A program made the position numbers and the translations under genes. From Arachis hypogaea (lineage: Eukaryota > Streptophyta > Magnoliopsida > Fabales > Fabaceae), in the NCBI RefSeq assembly GCF_003086295.3, contig NC_092055.1, positions 123,233,484 through 123,297,483 on the forward strand: 64,000 bases of DNA, written 5' to 3'. The notes beneath the pieces are model-generated. The model did not search any database. It saw nothing but the letters and a program-made list of their open reading frames with translations, and was not told the origin of the DNA. Below are positions 1 to 12,290 of this stretch, piece by piece; position 1 is the first letter of the stretch; each line of letters starts with the position of its first letter.

Positions 1-567
1 ATCACAAATTTGTATTTTGTAAAGAAAATTTATCAATCATAAAATACAGAAGACTTAACCAAAAAATTTAAAAAATATTAATTAATCACAAAATAAAAAA
101 TTATGAATTGTGTTTTAATTATGTTGTAAAATATAAATTGGGACTATTTAAAATTATTTTTTTTACCATTAATGCTAACTTAAATTATAATAAGGTAAGT
201 AAAAATTGTATATAATAATTTAATTTAATTATTTATACTACCAAAATTATTCTTTATTATATTCCATTCATTTTTATTTATTGGTGATCTTTAATTGTCT
301 ATTTTAAATAAAAATTTGAATTGATTGAATTGATTTTTTTTAATTAGTAATATAATTATTGTGATATTTACTTTGTTCAGTAATATTTTTTAATTTATTT
401 AATCTGATTAATCATCTCTTTTTTATTTTATGCTAATTTAACTAATTAAAGTTAATAAATTTCAGTTATTTTAATTCTTGCAATTTTTTATTCTAATAAT
501 GTATTTCAATTAATGCATTAATACAATTTTTATATTTATATATTATTAATAATAATAATCTCATTTT

Positions 568-614
<47 letters not shown>

Positions 615-3610
615 TAATTATAAAAAATCTACTATTTCTTTATACAATTAGATTAGATATATTTGTATTCAATTTATTTGATTACTTAATTAGAATTTAA
701 TTATATTAAAAAATTAGATTAAAATTATGGTAGACTAATTATATTGTTATTAATTAATTATATTAAAAGATTAAAATTATGATAAATTATTATTATTTTA
801 TTATTTTTTATTTTTGATATTAATTTAAATATTTAATTTTTTTATTATTATTTTTCATTCTCTTATTCTATGTTTTATTCTCATAAATCTTGCTAAACTA
901 AACAAGATATTGTATATCTTCTTTTCATTCCTCTTTTATATACACATAAAATTTATTAAATTATTTCTCTTCCGTCTAATAATTTTGTTTCTCTTCTATT
1001 TATATTTCTTTTCTTCAATATTTTATTGGTTCTTATTTTTCTAAATTTTACTTTAATTTATGTATTTGTTCTTATTACACCTAACATTTTTTATTTATGT
1101 GTAATATACATTCTTATATATGTTATAGAAATATGATTTGATTCCATTAACTTGCCAAATTTTTTAAAAAATCTAAAGCTAAAGCACAAAAATATATTTA
1201 TAGATATTTTACTTTTTTAACTAAAAAATATAATATTTTTTGCCATATTTATTAAAATTCTAAGTTAAATATGAATATTAATTTTTGAAATAGAATAAAT
1301 ATATTTTAAATTTTTTGCATCTAAAAATAATATTCTATCAATGTTAGAATATTTAGATGGATAAGTAATAGTTAATATAAAATTATTTAGGATGGATAGA
1401 ACTAAGTATATCTTTTTATTGAAAATACGAATTTAAAAATATTATATTCAATTCTCAATAGTCAACTTCTAATTGAACCATTGTATGTTCAAAAGATTTT
1501 TAAAGTATTGAAATAATATTAAGTACATAATTTTTTGTGAAAATTTAATTAATTCAAGATATTTATTGTCGTTGATTAAAAAAATAAATTGAAATGACAA
1601 TTTAATATTTTTATACTCTTAAAATATTATTTATTTATTTTTCTAGCATTCTTTATCATCCAATGATCACATTAATATAATTTAATTCAGTAAATTTATT
1701 TATCATCATTTGATTGAATAAAAATTTTATTTTATCTGAAAATTTCAAGATTTCTCAACCAAAAGATCATGCATGTTAAATCATTAAGAAATATAACTGG
1801 GAGCGCAAAAGTGTTCCTTCATTCGAGAACATGATTAAGATCAGAGAGCTTGGTCCTTGTGGTTCTTTTATCATCGTGAACCAAAACTTTCTGTATCCCT
1901 AATAGGGCTGAATCACATAACCGTTATATAAGTCATTTAATGTGAAATTACTTAATTTATAATTATAATTAATATATGTATTGCCCATAAATATATTAAG
2001 AAATAATAATTTCCTAACAATCTTTCATTTGGACTATACATACATATTTTCATGAGATAATCACATCTTATAAATTTTATGCACACATATGAATATTATT
2101 ATCCTGATTACTTTAATAATCTAGTGTGTCTCATATATAAGTTATGAAATTACCGTAGCTTTTATTACATTAGTGTCGCAACGAAACCACGATGATCGTC
2201 ATACTAAAATACTCAACCATATAGATCAAATTTGGATCAGAAAATTCAGAAATTATATGCAAAAATGATCTCATGCATGCTTATTTCCAACTGATCCAAC
2301 TTGAATAAAAATTCTATTTTATTCGGTGACAGAATAAGATGAAACTGCAAGAGTAATGCCCAGACTCATAGCGACGATGACTAAGTGATGAGTTTGTGAA
2401 GAAAGATGGGAGTTGTGAAGGGGTAGGCGGCGATGGGCTCAACAACGACGATGACAAGAGCTATGAGAATTTTTGTGAAGAAGTCGAGAAGAAGAAGACT
2501 CTGGGTGAGGATGACTGGGTTTCTCTTGCATGGCTATAGAGTATAGATTGAAGCTATGAATAACTGAATCTGTGATGTGAGGCAAATTCTAATTCCTAAA
2601 AAGTGTTTTATATGTATATATCCGGGACGGATACACCCTAAATCCGACCACGCCCTGTCCTGAGCAAAATCAGTCTCGACTCGGGTAAGTTATTACCCTC
2701 CCCAACTGGGTATGGACGGGTCGGGTATTCCTGCCAAGTCTAACCACGTATTGATACTTCATTTATTAAGGGTTTATCACTAGTCAATGGATTGCTACAC
2801 ACACAAGACGATATTCTAATTCCTAATAGTTGTTTAAGCGTATGTATGAGATGATCACTCAACAAACTCAAATTGATTAAGACAAATATTAATTATTTTT
2901 ATATTTTAATATTAAAAATCTTGAGAATTTGATTTTAAGTATAACTTTGTAAAATATTTATAATAATAATTACTACATATATTTTATTTAATTTTTTAAT
3001 ACAATTTTTTATATAATTTTATGTATTATTTTGTATAGGGTACGAAAACATACACTAATATATTTAACTATTAAATTATCAAAAACAGCTTTTTGCACTA
3101 TATACATTTAATGTATCTATTAATAAATTATTTTGTATCTTGTATTGTAAATTTTGTACACATTTTTTATTTATGTTTTATATAGAATATGTCTATTAAT
3201 AATAGTCGTAATATATAGCCATAATATGTTCGTATAATAAATATCTTTATATTAATTAGGAATTATTTTATAAAATCATTTTTTAGTCCCGTTCATTAGA
3301 AAGTAGAGAACCAGAAATCCTGAAGAATATGTGCGTTTAAGTAGAAGTTTCATTTTTATTTTATGTTATTTTATATTATATAATATTGGACAGTATCCGA
3401 AATAATGCAGAAAAGGCTATTATCAAAGAAATCTTTGAATTAAAACAGCAAAGAACTTGGATTTCTAGTTTTGGTTTGATCCAAAAGGGAGGCTAATAAA
3501 GTTGCCAATTCATAGCTAAAGAAGGAGCCCAGTCAGAATTAGATTTCCGGGAGTGGCTAAGTGCAAATAGTTCGGTTCATGCCGCTATTATGTTTTATTG
3601 TGGTTGTTAC
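1..3610. other. AT-rich intergenic DNA, no gene seen
   Basis: This stretch is strongly AT-rich, with stop codons in every frame and no recognisable protein or RNA gene. It includes an (AT)n run at about 573-612. A less AT-rich patch at about 2350-2760, with GACGATGA-like and GGGT/ACCC-rich words, looks like a decayed repeat, but I cannot assign a family. Confidence 0.6.
573..612. repeat. (AT)n microsatellite
   Basis: An uninterrupted TA/AT dinucleotide run of about 40 bases in AT-rich intergenic DNA. Confidence 0.9.
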
Positions 3611-3763
3611 GAATTTGAATTCTTTAAATTTTAAATTTTCACTTGAGATGGTAAAGTGTGATCTCTCACTTTTGAATAGTTTTCTCTTATTTTCTCTATA
3701 AATGGTGAGAGATCACACTTTACCCTTTAAAATAACATTCAAAATTTAGAGGATTCAAATCCG
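3611..3763. mobile_element. Foldback MITE, Mutator-like by target duplication
   Basis: The two halves are imperfect inverted repeats. GGTAAAGTGTGATCTCTCAC near 3650-3670 pairs with its reverse complement at about 3706-3725, and the outer arms (GAATTTGAATTCTTTAAA versus the complement of TTTAGAGGATTCAAATC) also pair. Similar nonamers flank it (GTTGTTACG left, ATTGTTAGG right), which would fit a 9-bp Mutator-type duplication with later mutations. It has no coding capacity. It lies about 150 bp past the RAD51C stop codon, so it may sit in or near the 3' UTR. Confidence 0.6.
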
Positions 3764-3913
3764 ATTGTTAGGAACCTGGCTATATTAGTTTTTTTTGTCT
3801 TTCGATTTGCCTTTTGTTTTCTTTCTCTTTTGTATCTCATTCACTCAAAACAAAAGAAAATTAGGCTAGTCAGGAAAACGAGTTTTAGAGTGTGTTGCCA
3901 GTCAAAAAGAATC

Positions 3914-6900
3914 TCACACCATCTTGATTCGTTTGCAGCTTGAATTAGAATTACGGATCCCTCTAGTGGTCACGGAATACGCTGCAGATGCTGATTTCAG
4001 AGAAGGAGATTTGTCAATATACGCATGCCGTTCATCGCCATTCCAAAATAAGATTATCCGATTCGTGCATGAATGCGACCAGCTATCGCCTGTTCAATCG
4101 TTATAAACAACAAACAAAGCTTTCAACAAAAATGCATCTGATCAAGGGATGAATACAATAAAAGTAAAAAATAAAACACTTACCTAGTGCAAGGGTCAAT
4201 TGATATGAACCTTCAATGTACTTGGTTGTCACTTGATTCAAAAGAACAACCTACCAAACACAATCAAGATTTAGTTTTTGTTCACTGTTAATGAAAAACA
4301 AAATTATACAGACATCTATTTATATATGATTACATCAGTAAGCATAAGAACTTTTTATATCCACAATTTGAATGATCGTATAAAAGAATAAATTTGATCG
4401 AATGGCAAAAATCTAAGGTGGAAAAGAACAGTAAAAGATAACAGAGAAAGCCATCAAGTATTGGGCGAAGAAGTCAAGGTAATAAGAGCAACTTGATTTG
4501 TTTGCAATCACAGATTATAAAGTTAAAAAACACCTCTGGCAGAAAGAATAAAAATAGTTTCTTACAGCCAAACAGAACTTTCTTGCAAGCTTCATCAACT
4601 TCAAAGCCATTTCATTCAATAACCGAGTCCTGAGTGCCATGTCATCAAAATCTTGGCGGAAATGGAAGGTGACACTGTCAATAATGATGATTTTTACCTG
4701 GAATAGCATAATCAGTACCGATCATGATAGAACTCTTAAAAATGTACAACAAATATTAATTGAAAACAATTGGAAAGAAAACAAAAAGCTACTTCTATAG
4801 GTCCACCATGTCTAGAATCCAGCAAATACTATGTGACTGACTAATGCTAAAATAAAAATCGAGAATTGTCATCAAGATGCATTTATAAAAGTTATCAATT
4901 AATGGATAAAATATACTCACATCTTTATGCTCTTCAATGAATTTATCTAAGTAATTCACCAAAGCAATTTGTTCAGTATAGCTGCAAACGCGAAAATAGA
5001 ATATATTTTCCAATATACTATTAGGGTGCATTTTGACTTCGCAATCTTGAACATTGTTGTGAAAGTGGTGGCTATATTCTGGCATGTCTTCTATGCATGC
5101 TTCCGCAATTTGTAAAACACGTTCAACCATAAAACTTCCCTCTGTGTCTGAGTATAACACACGTGAAAAAATTCCAATAAATGATCTTAATAAATCAAAT
5201 GTTGCATGAGTTATAGATCTGATTAAGGCTCTTACCAATGTATATTGCCTTCCCACCTAGACCACCATACTCTAGTGGAATCTGAACATTTACTGCAAGT
5301 TGAATCCTGCAAATGTAAACAACCAAATTTCACTACTAAAATTAACCAAAATAATTCACAATTTAGGATGAAATGAAAACAAGAACATGAGGCGAAAAAT
5401 TGGGATGACAAAGCATACCCAATTTGTGTTTTACCAATGCCGGGAACTCCACCTAATTAAATAAACATAGAATTATATTGCAACCCGTAATAAGGAAGAA
5501 GGAAAGAAGAAAACTGTTGTAACATTCATGCTCGTAAACAAGTTAAAGAACATGCAATTTAATTAGAAATCATAAACAATTTGATCATATTAGGAGAATC
5601 CAAAGCAGTCGCTAACCTAATTCAGTAACTTCTTTGCAGGTAATCCCTCCACCAAGGATGTTATCTAGATCCACACAAGATGTCGTAATGCGAGTACTAA
5701 ACTTTTCCTCATTGAGCATAGTCCACGCGGTCTGACCACCTTACATGACACGAAACACCAAATGAATAAAAAGCAAAACAAAAAGGAAGGATTATATGAA
5801 ATTCTTTGGACAATCATGCACAGTAGAATCCTAAAGCAAATTGAATTCATAACACACAAAACAAAATATAAGCATTCCAATAGTAAGGGAAAGTCACATA
5901 CTCACATAACCTGGTAACCGTAATATTTTATAAAGAAATAGAATGTCAAATAACTCTTAATCATGTCCTCCTAATAGCATTTCAAGTTTCAACTTCTCCA
6001 TCAGCCAGTAACGTTCACATACTCATTGCGCGGACAATTTCTTTTGACGAAGATTAAACTAATGGTTTAGGAGAGTAAACTACCTAGCTATTAATTACTT
6101 GGTATAGATTCAGTCATAGCGTCTATAACATAATCCAAGCTTCCAAAAGCTTTGATCACATAACCTGAAACTTCTGTGGCACGGTAGTTCCATTTTTCAA
6201 TAGTACAGCACCAAAAACAATTGAAGAGAGCTTTCCCTGTCATCATTCTGTTTGGACCATTACTTTTTAACATAAATTAACAGTATCCACTCTATTCCTT
6301 AGAGTAAACCACCATTTTGAACCCACAAAAGATTGGTGACATCAGCCCCCAACAAAAGGATTTAGTCCGCCTCACAAAATGCACTGAAGTCAGATTAAAT
6401 CAATCCTAATTTCCTTGTTACTTCACCACTATGAAATAATGGTGTACTCATTTGAAGTTCATAACCGAACACAATTATTACATATAAAAATACCAGAAAA
6501 AAAAAATCCCAAAATTTTGATATCAAGCCAAAACTAAACAATTGCCAAGTTAAAAAATAGAAAAGAGAGAAAAAAAAATGAAATAGCAACGCTATATGAC
6601 CAACAAATATTATTAATTTGGACCAGTATTTCACCGGCAAAAATTTGCACCTATATTTACAGTATTTGTACACATAAAGCACATGGTTTACACCTATACT
6701 TACCCAAGTTTAAACATAAGTCAACACAATTTGCACCCACATTTATCAAAGTTTGCATAAATAAATCAGTAAAATTTATTTGTTGAAGATAATTTGATAC
6801 TTATACTGACCAAATCCTGGTCCAAATTGATAAAAAATGCTCAAGAGTTTCTGAAAATGAAAAGTAGCCATTTATGAGAAAATCAGAATCATCACATACC

Positions 6901-7261
6901 ATAGAGGTTAGAAGTATTACTACTATTCCCAATTGATCGGTCCAAAGCACTGGTTTGGGATGCATATTTCCGAATTTCACAAGCCTCATCCTCAGATACT
7001 TCGATATCTATTCAAAATCAAATAATGCGCATTTCAAAAGCTAAAACCGCTCTCTTTCTTTCTTTTATTGAACCCTAATAATTGAAAAAATGCAGGGAAA
7101 AGAGGGAATGAAAAAGCAAAAAAAAAAAAAAAAAGATCGAAAGGTTAACCTGTGGCAAGTTGTGAAGCGGAAGCACGGGAAATGGAATGGAGTGAAGTGT
7201 AGCCAGCTGCCAAGAGCTTCCCTCTCTTCGAAGCTGATATTGGAAGCATTCCCACCTCCAT
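3914..7261 (-). CDS. RAD51C: RAD51C homologue, DNA repair recombinase paralogue (9 exons)
   Basis: RAD51C is a RecA/RAD51-family ATPase that works in RAD51-paralogue complexes in homologous recombination and meiotic repair in the nucleus. Exons I can place, with GT-AG borders: 7150-7261, 6900-7007, 5617-5739, 5419-5452, 5236-5306, 4921-5147, 4566-4697, 4184-4250, 3914-4089. They join in one frame of 1050 nt, about 349 residues, near the length of plant RAD51C. Walker A (GVPGIGKT, residues about 116-123) is in the short fourth exon. [10 protein letters not shown] and [14 protein letters not shown] follow, Walker B (IIIID) is near residues 228-232, and [10 protein letters not shown] comes after. 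The start is the ATG giving [10 protein letters not shown]. The next recognisable segment, [13 protein letters not shown], matches the conserved N-terminal helical region. No lesion was found, so the gene looks functional. The 3' UTR probably runs below 3914. Confidence 0.93.
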
Positions 7262-7921
7262 ATCTCTCTTAACTATCTTTCATCTTCTTCACTCTTGACT
7301 GGTTAGTACTTAGTAGAGAATGTTTGGAACTACAAGAATCGGAATTCATTTAAAAATGGAATTATTTTTGTTATAGTTTGAAACAAATAAAAATAAATAA
7401 TTTTAATTTATTTCACAATTTTAATTTTTATGTTTACAAATTAGATTAAAAGTGGCCAATTTTTAAATTAATTCTCGTAATAACCATGTTTAATTTGAAA
7501 AATAAAAACATATGAACTATGAAGTATGAATACTTCGTTGAGTTGCGTATCCATGTGTCATGTGTTGAAAACATGTCAGACACTGACATGTATGGACACT
7601 TGTCCGACACGTATGTCTGCCGTATTCAGTTGTGTCTTACTAAAAAATAAAAAAAAAAATTTCGGATACGTTTGAACACACCTAGATATCATCACGTGTC
7701 AACATATCCGGCCTTATTCTTAATATGTATTCTTGACATAAATTTATAAATAGTATATGTTATTATTTATTTAAACAAAAAATATTTAAATACTTTATAT
7801 AATTAAAATAAAACATTAAAAGTAATTAAAAAATTAATTATGTTTTAATATTAATAAAATATTAAAATATCATTACGATTTATTTAAAAAATACTTTATG
7901 TGTGTGTGTGTCTTACACAAT
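7262..7921. other. Presumed RAD51C promoter and upstream repeat remnant
   Basis: This is the intergenic stretch upstream of the RAD51C start codon and presumably holds its promoter and 5' UTR. No clear TATA box or operator was identified. Around 7540-7720, repeated GTGTC/GGACAC-type words (for example GACACTTGTCCGACACG) look like a decayed repeat. The rest is AT-rich. Confidence 0.4.
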
Positions 7922-8681
7922 GTTCTAAAAACCGGACCGATCATCAAACCGCTTTAGTTATTGGTTTACTGGTTCAATCGAAAAAACTGTTTTAGAATAA
8001 AATAATAAATAAATTACAAAGGACCAAACATGAGGTACTCCAAGAACTCCTATTAGATGCAATAGCATTCAACATTATCACATATTCTCACACACACATA
8101 CAAAGCCTTAACTCAAAGAACAACCATAGCAAGTGATTCGGAAAGAAAATGTAAACACCGAAACAATCACAAGCATACACAACATGTGAATATTTTTATA
8201 GCAAACATAAAATAATAAAATAACTCTTCTAATGCGTATCCGAAAATATCCCAAATCAAGAAAACTACATAATCTGATCCACTTGATTCAGAAAGCTACA
8301 TATATTAGAAAAATTAAGAATCAACTAAAAGAAAAAGAAAAGGAAGGCCTGGTTGATTCGATTCAATTGCCTGAGAAGAAGAATCAAACAGGGCTGAGAA
8401 GCTGAGAGTTTAAATGTTAAACCTCAATATTCAAATAACATGACTCCATTATTGTTATTATTACACCCTTCTAATGTCACAAACTCAATATATATTATAG
8501 TCCATTGACACTTGTGCATTCACAACTTGGCCTCATCATTCTGATTCATACCTTAAGTAGAAGAAAAAGTCCCAATCAGCTTTCATTACAATTTTATCCA
8601 GAGAGTTGGGGTTTTGGTTCGGAGTTCATGCCGATGATGATGACAAGAGGGATGAATCTGTGAATCAAGAGGGATGAATCT

Positions 8682-8873
8682 GTGAATCAGTAACATAGGC
8701 AGTGCAAATTTTAACAAAGCTCATCACAATGATTAACAACAACAAAAAGCACTGAAGGAACAGTGAATCAGTAATATAGGCAGTGCAAATTTTAACAAAG
8801 CTCATCACAATGATTAACAACAACAAAAAGCACTGAAAGAACAATGAATCAGTAACATAGGCAGTGCAAATTT
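8682..8873. repeat. 81-bp tandem repeat, about 2.4 copies
   Basis: A unit starting GTGAATCAGTAACATAGGC begins at 8682, 8763 and 8844, so the period is 81 bp. The first two copies differ at only a few positions and the third is partial. It lies inside TIR element copy A and is non-coding. Confidence 0.85.
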
Positions 8874-9793
8874 AATATTTAGAAGTTATCAATTTAAAAT
8901 TTATCATCAAATACAATCAGTGAGCAAAGCCAATCAATCAAGCACTGACTGAGCATTCTGTTCTGATTCTGTGACTGGTCAACAACAAATTCAAGTTACA
9001 ACAACAAATTTAACAAACCCTAGTAAAGTCCCGATTTACAGCAAAAAGGCAAATTTATTGATTACCAATTCAGCAACATACAAAAATACAGGGAGAAGGA
9101 AAATCTGAAAAAGAGAACACTAAACCAAAATATTAACCAATAATCACAAAACACTAAACCTTCACCCATCAATTACAAACAAAGCCAGCAATTACAAACA
9201 TTAGCACATTATAAAACATTCCAAAACACTAAACCTTCACCCAGCAAAACCAGCAACTACAACAAAGCCATCAATAAATTTGAACAAAAAAATTAAGAGC
9301 CATCAGCAACTAACAGTGCCATCGAGCCATTAGTAACAGAGCAAAGAATTGAAAGCAACAGACTAACAGAGCCATCAAGCCATCAATAAATTTGAAAAAA
9401 AAAATTTTAAGCCATCAGCAACCAGCAAATACAAGACAGATCCATCAGCAGCAGGCAATTATAATTTACAAAGCATTACAAGAAAAATGGAACAAAAATT
9501 GAACAACAATTTCAGAACTTCAAACGAAGAAGAAGACCGAACATTCAGAAATTAAAAGGAAGAAGCGGAGGCGAAGAATGAAAGCAGGGCCACTAACCTG
9601 GGTTCTGTGCCGAGAAGCCAGCGAAGATGAAAACGACGTGCCGAGCTACCTGGGGAAGAGGAAGATGAAAACGATGAGCCAGCGAAGATGGAAACGACAC
9701 GGGGAAGAGGAAGAGCGGCAGCGCTGAGGAGCTGGGAACGCCGGCGACGATGAAGGGCTAGGGTTTTGCTTATGATTCGGGGAAGAAGGGAGG

Positions 9794-9798
9794 GTTGG
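9794..9798. other. Target site duplication GTTGG (left) of the gypsy element
   Basis: GTTGG immediately precedes the outer TGATACGG of the left LTR. The same pentamer follows the right LTR at 18295-18299. A 5-bp duplication is the usual signature of Ty3/gypsy integration. Confidence 0.85.
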
Positions 9799-10588
9799 TG
9801 ATACGGAACGTAACCCAGGATAAGATGGAAGATCAAAGAAAGGGACTCCTCTACCTCAATTTGATTTTCTGATGCAACAGTTAAGGGAATCACTCTACCT
9901 CACCTGTTCACACCCAAGTTTCTCAAAGAAACTCAAAGAAAATTTCATTCATAAAAATTAAGAAAAAAATGGCTACTAGGTTTTAGAGGGTTTTTATACC
10001 TCTTAAAATTAAATCCCTAACTCATAAGTTCACTAGAATAAAATATGGGCCAAATCATAATTGGGCCTAAAACAAACAAATAACAAAAATAAAATAAATA
10101 TAGAATAAATTCTAAGAAAGTGATGTCTCTTTTAATTCATCTTGACTAATGAGAGTCTTCAATGCATCTTGTAAAATAGTAAGACGTGTGACTTTTGATT
10201 ATGACAAGCAGTAAGACGTGTGTCTTCACTAGTTCATCCCACCAAAGCAAGGCATAGTCAGAGAATGCAACTACTGCCAAACGAACCTTCTTTGCCTCAG
10301 AGTAATTATGACAAGCAAAAATTCTTTCTACCTTACGTTCCCACTCCAAATAAACTTCAGGATCATTTCTCCCTTTGAATGGTGGTATTTGCATCTTGAT
10401 GGCGTTGATATTGCTATCTTGACTTTTGATAATCGTTAATCATTATCTTGCCCAATTCTTGATGCATCTCCTGAACACATGATTTAGCCATATTTACAAA
10501 ACTTTCTTTTATTCTCTTAGTTGTTGCTCTTGTAATTGGACCAATTGGCATATGACAGTTTTCAGTTTGTCCCATAGGGCTCGTATCA
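9799..10588 (-). repeat. 3' LTR of the CRM-like element, carrying extra gag sequence
   Basis: It is homologous to the 559-bp 5' LTR but 790 bp long. The extra 231 bp or so, at about 10190-10426, is a near-identical copy of gag sequence from 16558-16770. The C-terminal codons of the polyprotein lie inside this LTR. Confidence 0.85.
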
Positions 10589-11143
10589 TTCCCTCCCTCC
10601 TGAAAAAGATTCGTCCTCGAATCTGCATCACAAGCAAAAGGAGATAGGTCAGAGACATTAAAAGTAGCTGATACATTATACTCACTTGGAAGGTCAATCT
10701 TGTAAGCATTGTTATTGACCCTTTCGAGCACTTGAAATGGACCATCACCCCTAGGGTCTAACTTGGATTTTCTTTGAGTAGGAAATCTCTCCTTTCTCAA
10801 ATGAACTCACACCCAGTCACCAGGTTCAAAGATAAGTTGTCTTCGACCTTTATTCACCCGTTGGGCTATCAACTTATTTTTCTGTTCAAGCGATTCACGT
10901 ACTTTCAAGTGCATTGCTTTAACATTTTCAGCTTTACCTTCTGCATCCAAGCTAACAATATCACTCAAAGGCAAAGGTAATAAGTCTAAAACAGTTAAAG
11001 GATTAAAACCATAAAAAAGTTCAAAAGGAGAAAACCCAGTAGAAGAATGAATAGTTCTATTATAAGCAAACTCAATAAAAGGTAAATAATCTTCCCAAGT
11101 TTTCAAATTCTTACCAACAACAGCACGTAATAAGGTCCCTAAT
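10414..11143 (-). pseudogene. Integrase C-terminal part and polyprotein tail, gypsy pol
   Basis: Continues pol downstream of the hAT insertion. It includes the TWEDYLPFIEFAYN and STGFSPFELFYGFNP segments typical of the integrase core and C-terminal part, then GPFQVLERVNNNAYKIDLP. A TGA at 10807-10809 breaks the frame after GDWV. The frame then passes through the polypurine tract (coding LFQEGGND) into the LTR and ends at about 10414 with a tail containing TRATTKRIKE. No chromodomain is recognisable. Confidence 0.8.
10589..10601 (-). other. Polypurine tract of the CRM-like element
   Basis: On the minus strand AGGAGGGAGGGAA directly precedes the 3' LTR (TGATACG), the expected place and composition of a plus-strand primer. 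It is embedded in the pol reading frame. Confidence 0.8.
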
Positions 11144-11151
11144 GTTCTATT
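11144..11151. other. Target site duplication GTTCTATT (left) of the hAT element
   Basis: The octamer GTTCTATT occurs here and again at 13074-13081, exactly flanking the TAGGGGTG...CACCCCTA element. Eight bases is the hallmark of hAT integration. Confidence 0.9.
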
Positions 11152-11699
11152 TAGGGGTGTTTGCGGTGCGGTTTGGTTCGGTTTTTTAAGGAAAAGCCAT
11201 CTGATCCGATCGTTTAATTAAGCTGCGGTTCGGTTTGGTTCGGTTTTTTTTCAAGGTCATCCGAACCAAACCAAACCAATTAAAATCGGTTTGGTTTGGT
11301 TCGGTTTGTTCGGTTTTTTCAATCAAATAAAAAAAATTCTACCATACTATTATGCAAAGTCATAACATTGAAATCGACAAACCGAAATACACAAAAGCTA
11401 ACAAAGTCTTGATCTAATGAAATATAACGACAACAGAATTCAAATACGACAATTAAAGAAGTTTAATAGTTCAACAGTCAACACAACTGAAAATAAAAAT
11501 AAATTGTCATTAAACTGATAGCAAAGTTATGGTATGGTGTCTTCTAAAAATAAAAATAAATTGGCACAGGAGGCAATGCAGTCGGAGATCTGATGCTTGT
11601 TGATTCATTCGGAATAGGAACTGGAGGCAATCCAGTGTCGCCCATATTCTCACTTGAACTGACGTCAAACTACATAAACAAATACAATAAGTCAAGGAC

Positions 11700-12032
11700 A
11701 GAAATCAGCAATAAACAAAACAATAAATCAAGGATAGAAACCAGCAATAAACAAGCAATAAACAAAATTGAACAAAACCTGATAATCTAAACAAGCAATA
11801 AACAAAACCAGCAATAAACACCAATAAACAAGCAAAAAACAAGCAATAAACAAAACTGAACAAAACCTGATAATCTAAACAAGCAATAAACAAAATCAGC
11901 AATAAACAACCAATAAACAAGCTATAAACAAGCAATAAACTAGCAATAAACCAGCAATAAACAAGCAATAAACTAGCAATAAACCAGCAATGAAAAAGCA
12001 ATAACCAGCAATAAACAAGCAATAAACTTAAC
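11700..12032. repeat. CAATAAAC-rich irregular short repeat
   Basis: Dozens of copies of CAATAAACAAG / CCAGCAATAAAC with irregular spacing, inside the hAT element. There are no spacers of constant length, so it is simple-sequence drift and not a CRISPR-type array. Confidence 0.8.
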
Positions 12033-12290
12033 AAAACCTGATAATCTAAAAATTAAATCAAGGACAAAAACCAGCAACTGAAGTTTAAATCAATAAGCAG
12101 CAATGAACAAGCAATAAACTGAACAAAACCTGATACTCTGAAAATTAAATCAAAGACAGAAACCAGCAACTGAAGTTTAAATCAATAACCAGCAATGAAC
12201 AAGCAATAAACTGAACAAAACCTGATAATCTGAAAATTAAATCAAAGACAGAAACCAGCATCTGAAGTTTAAATCAATAACCAACAATGC
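12033..12290. repeat. 92-bp tandem repeat, about 2.8 copies
   Basis: Units start AAAACCTGATA at 12033, 12125 and 12217, giving a 92-bp period. The copies are closely similar, with scattered substitutions. It is internal to the hAT element and non-coding. Confidence 0.85.

Noticed and set aside
7090..7272. Plus-strand 60-codon frame rich in lysine
   Set aside because: Antisense shadow of RAD51C exon 1 plus a poly-A run.
11700..12290. Dense short repeats resembling a CRISPR-like array
   Set aside because: Repeats are irregular CAATAAAC words and a 92-bp tandem without constant-length unique spacers, inside a hAT element of a plant genome.
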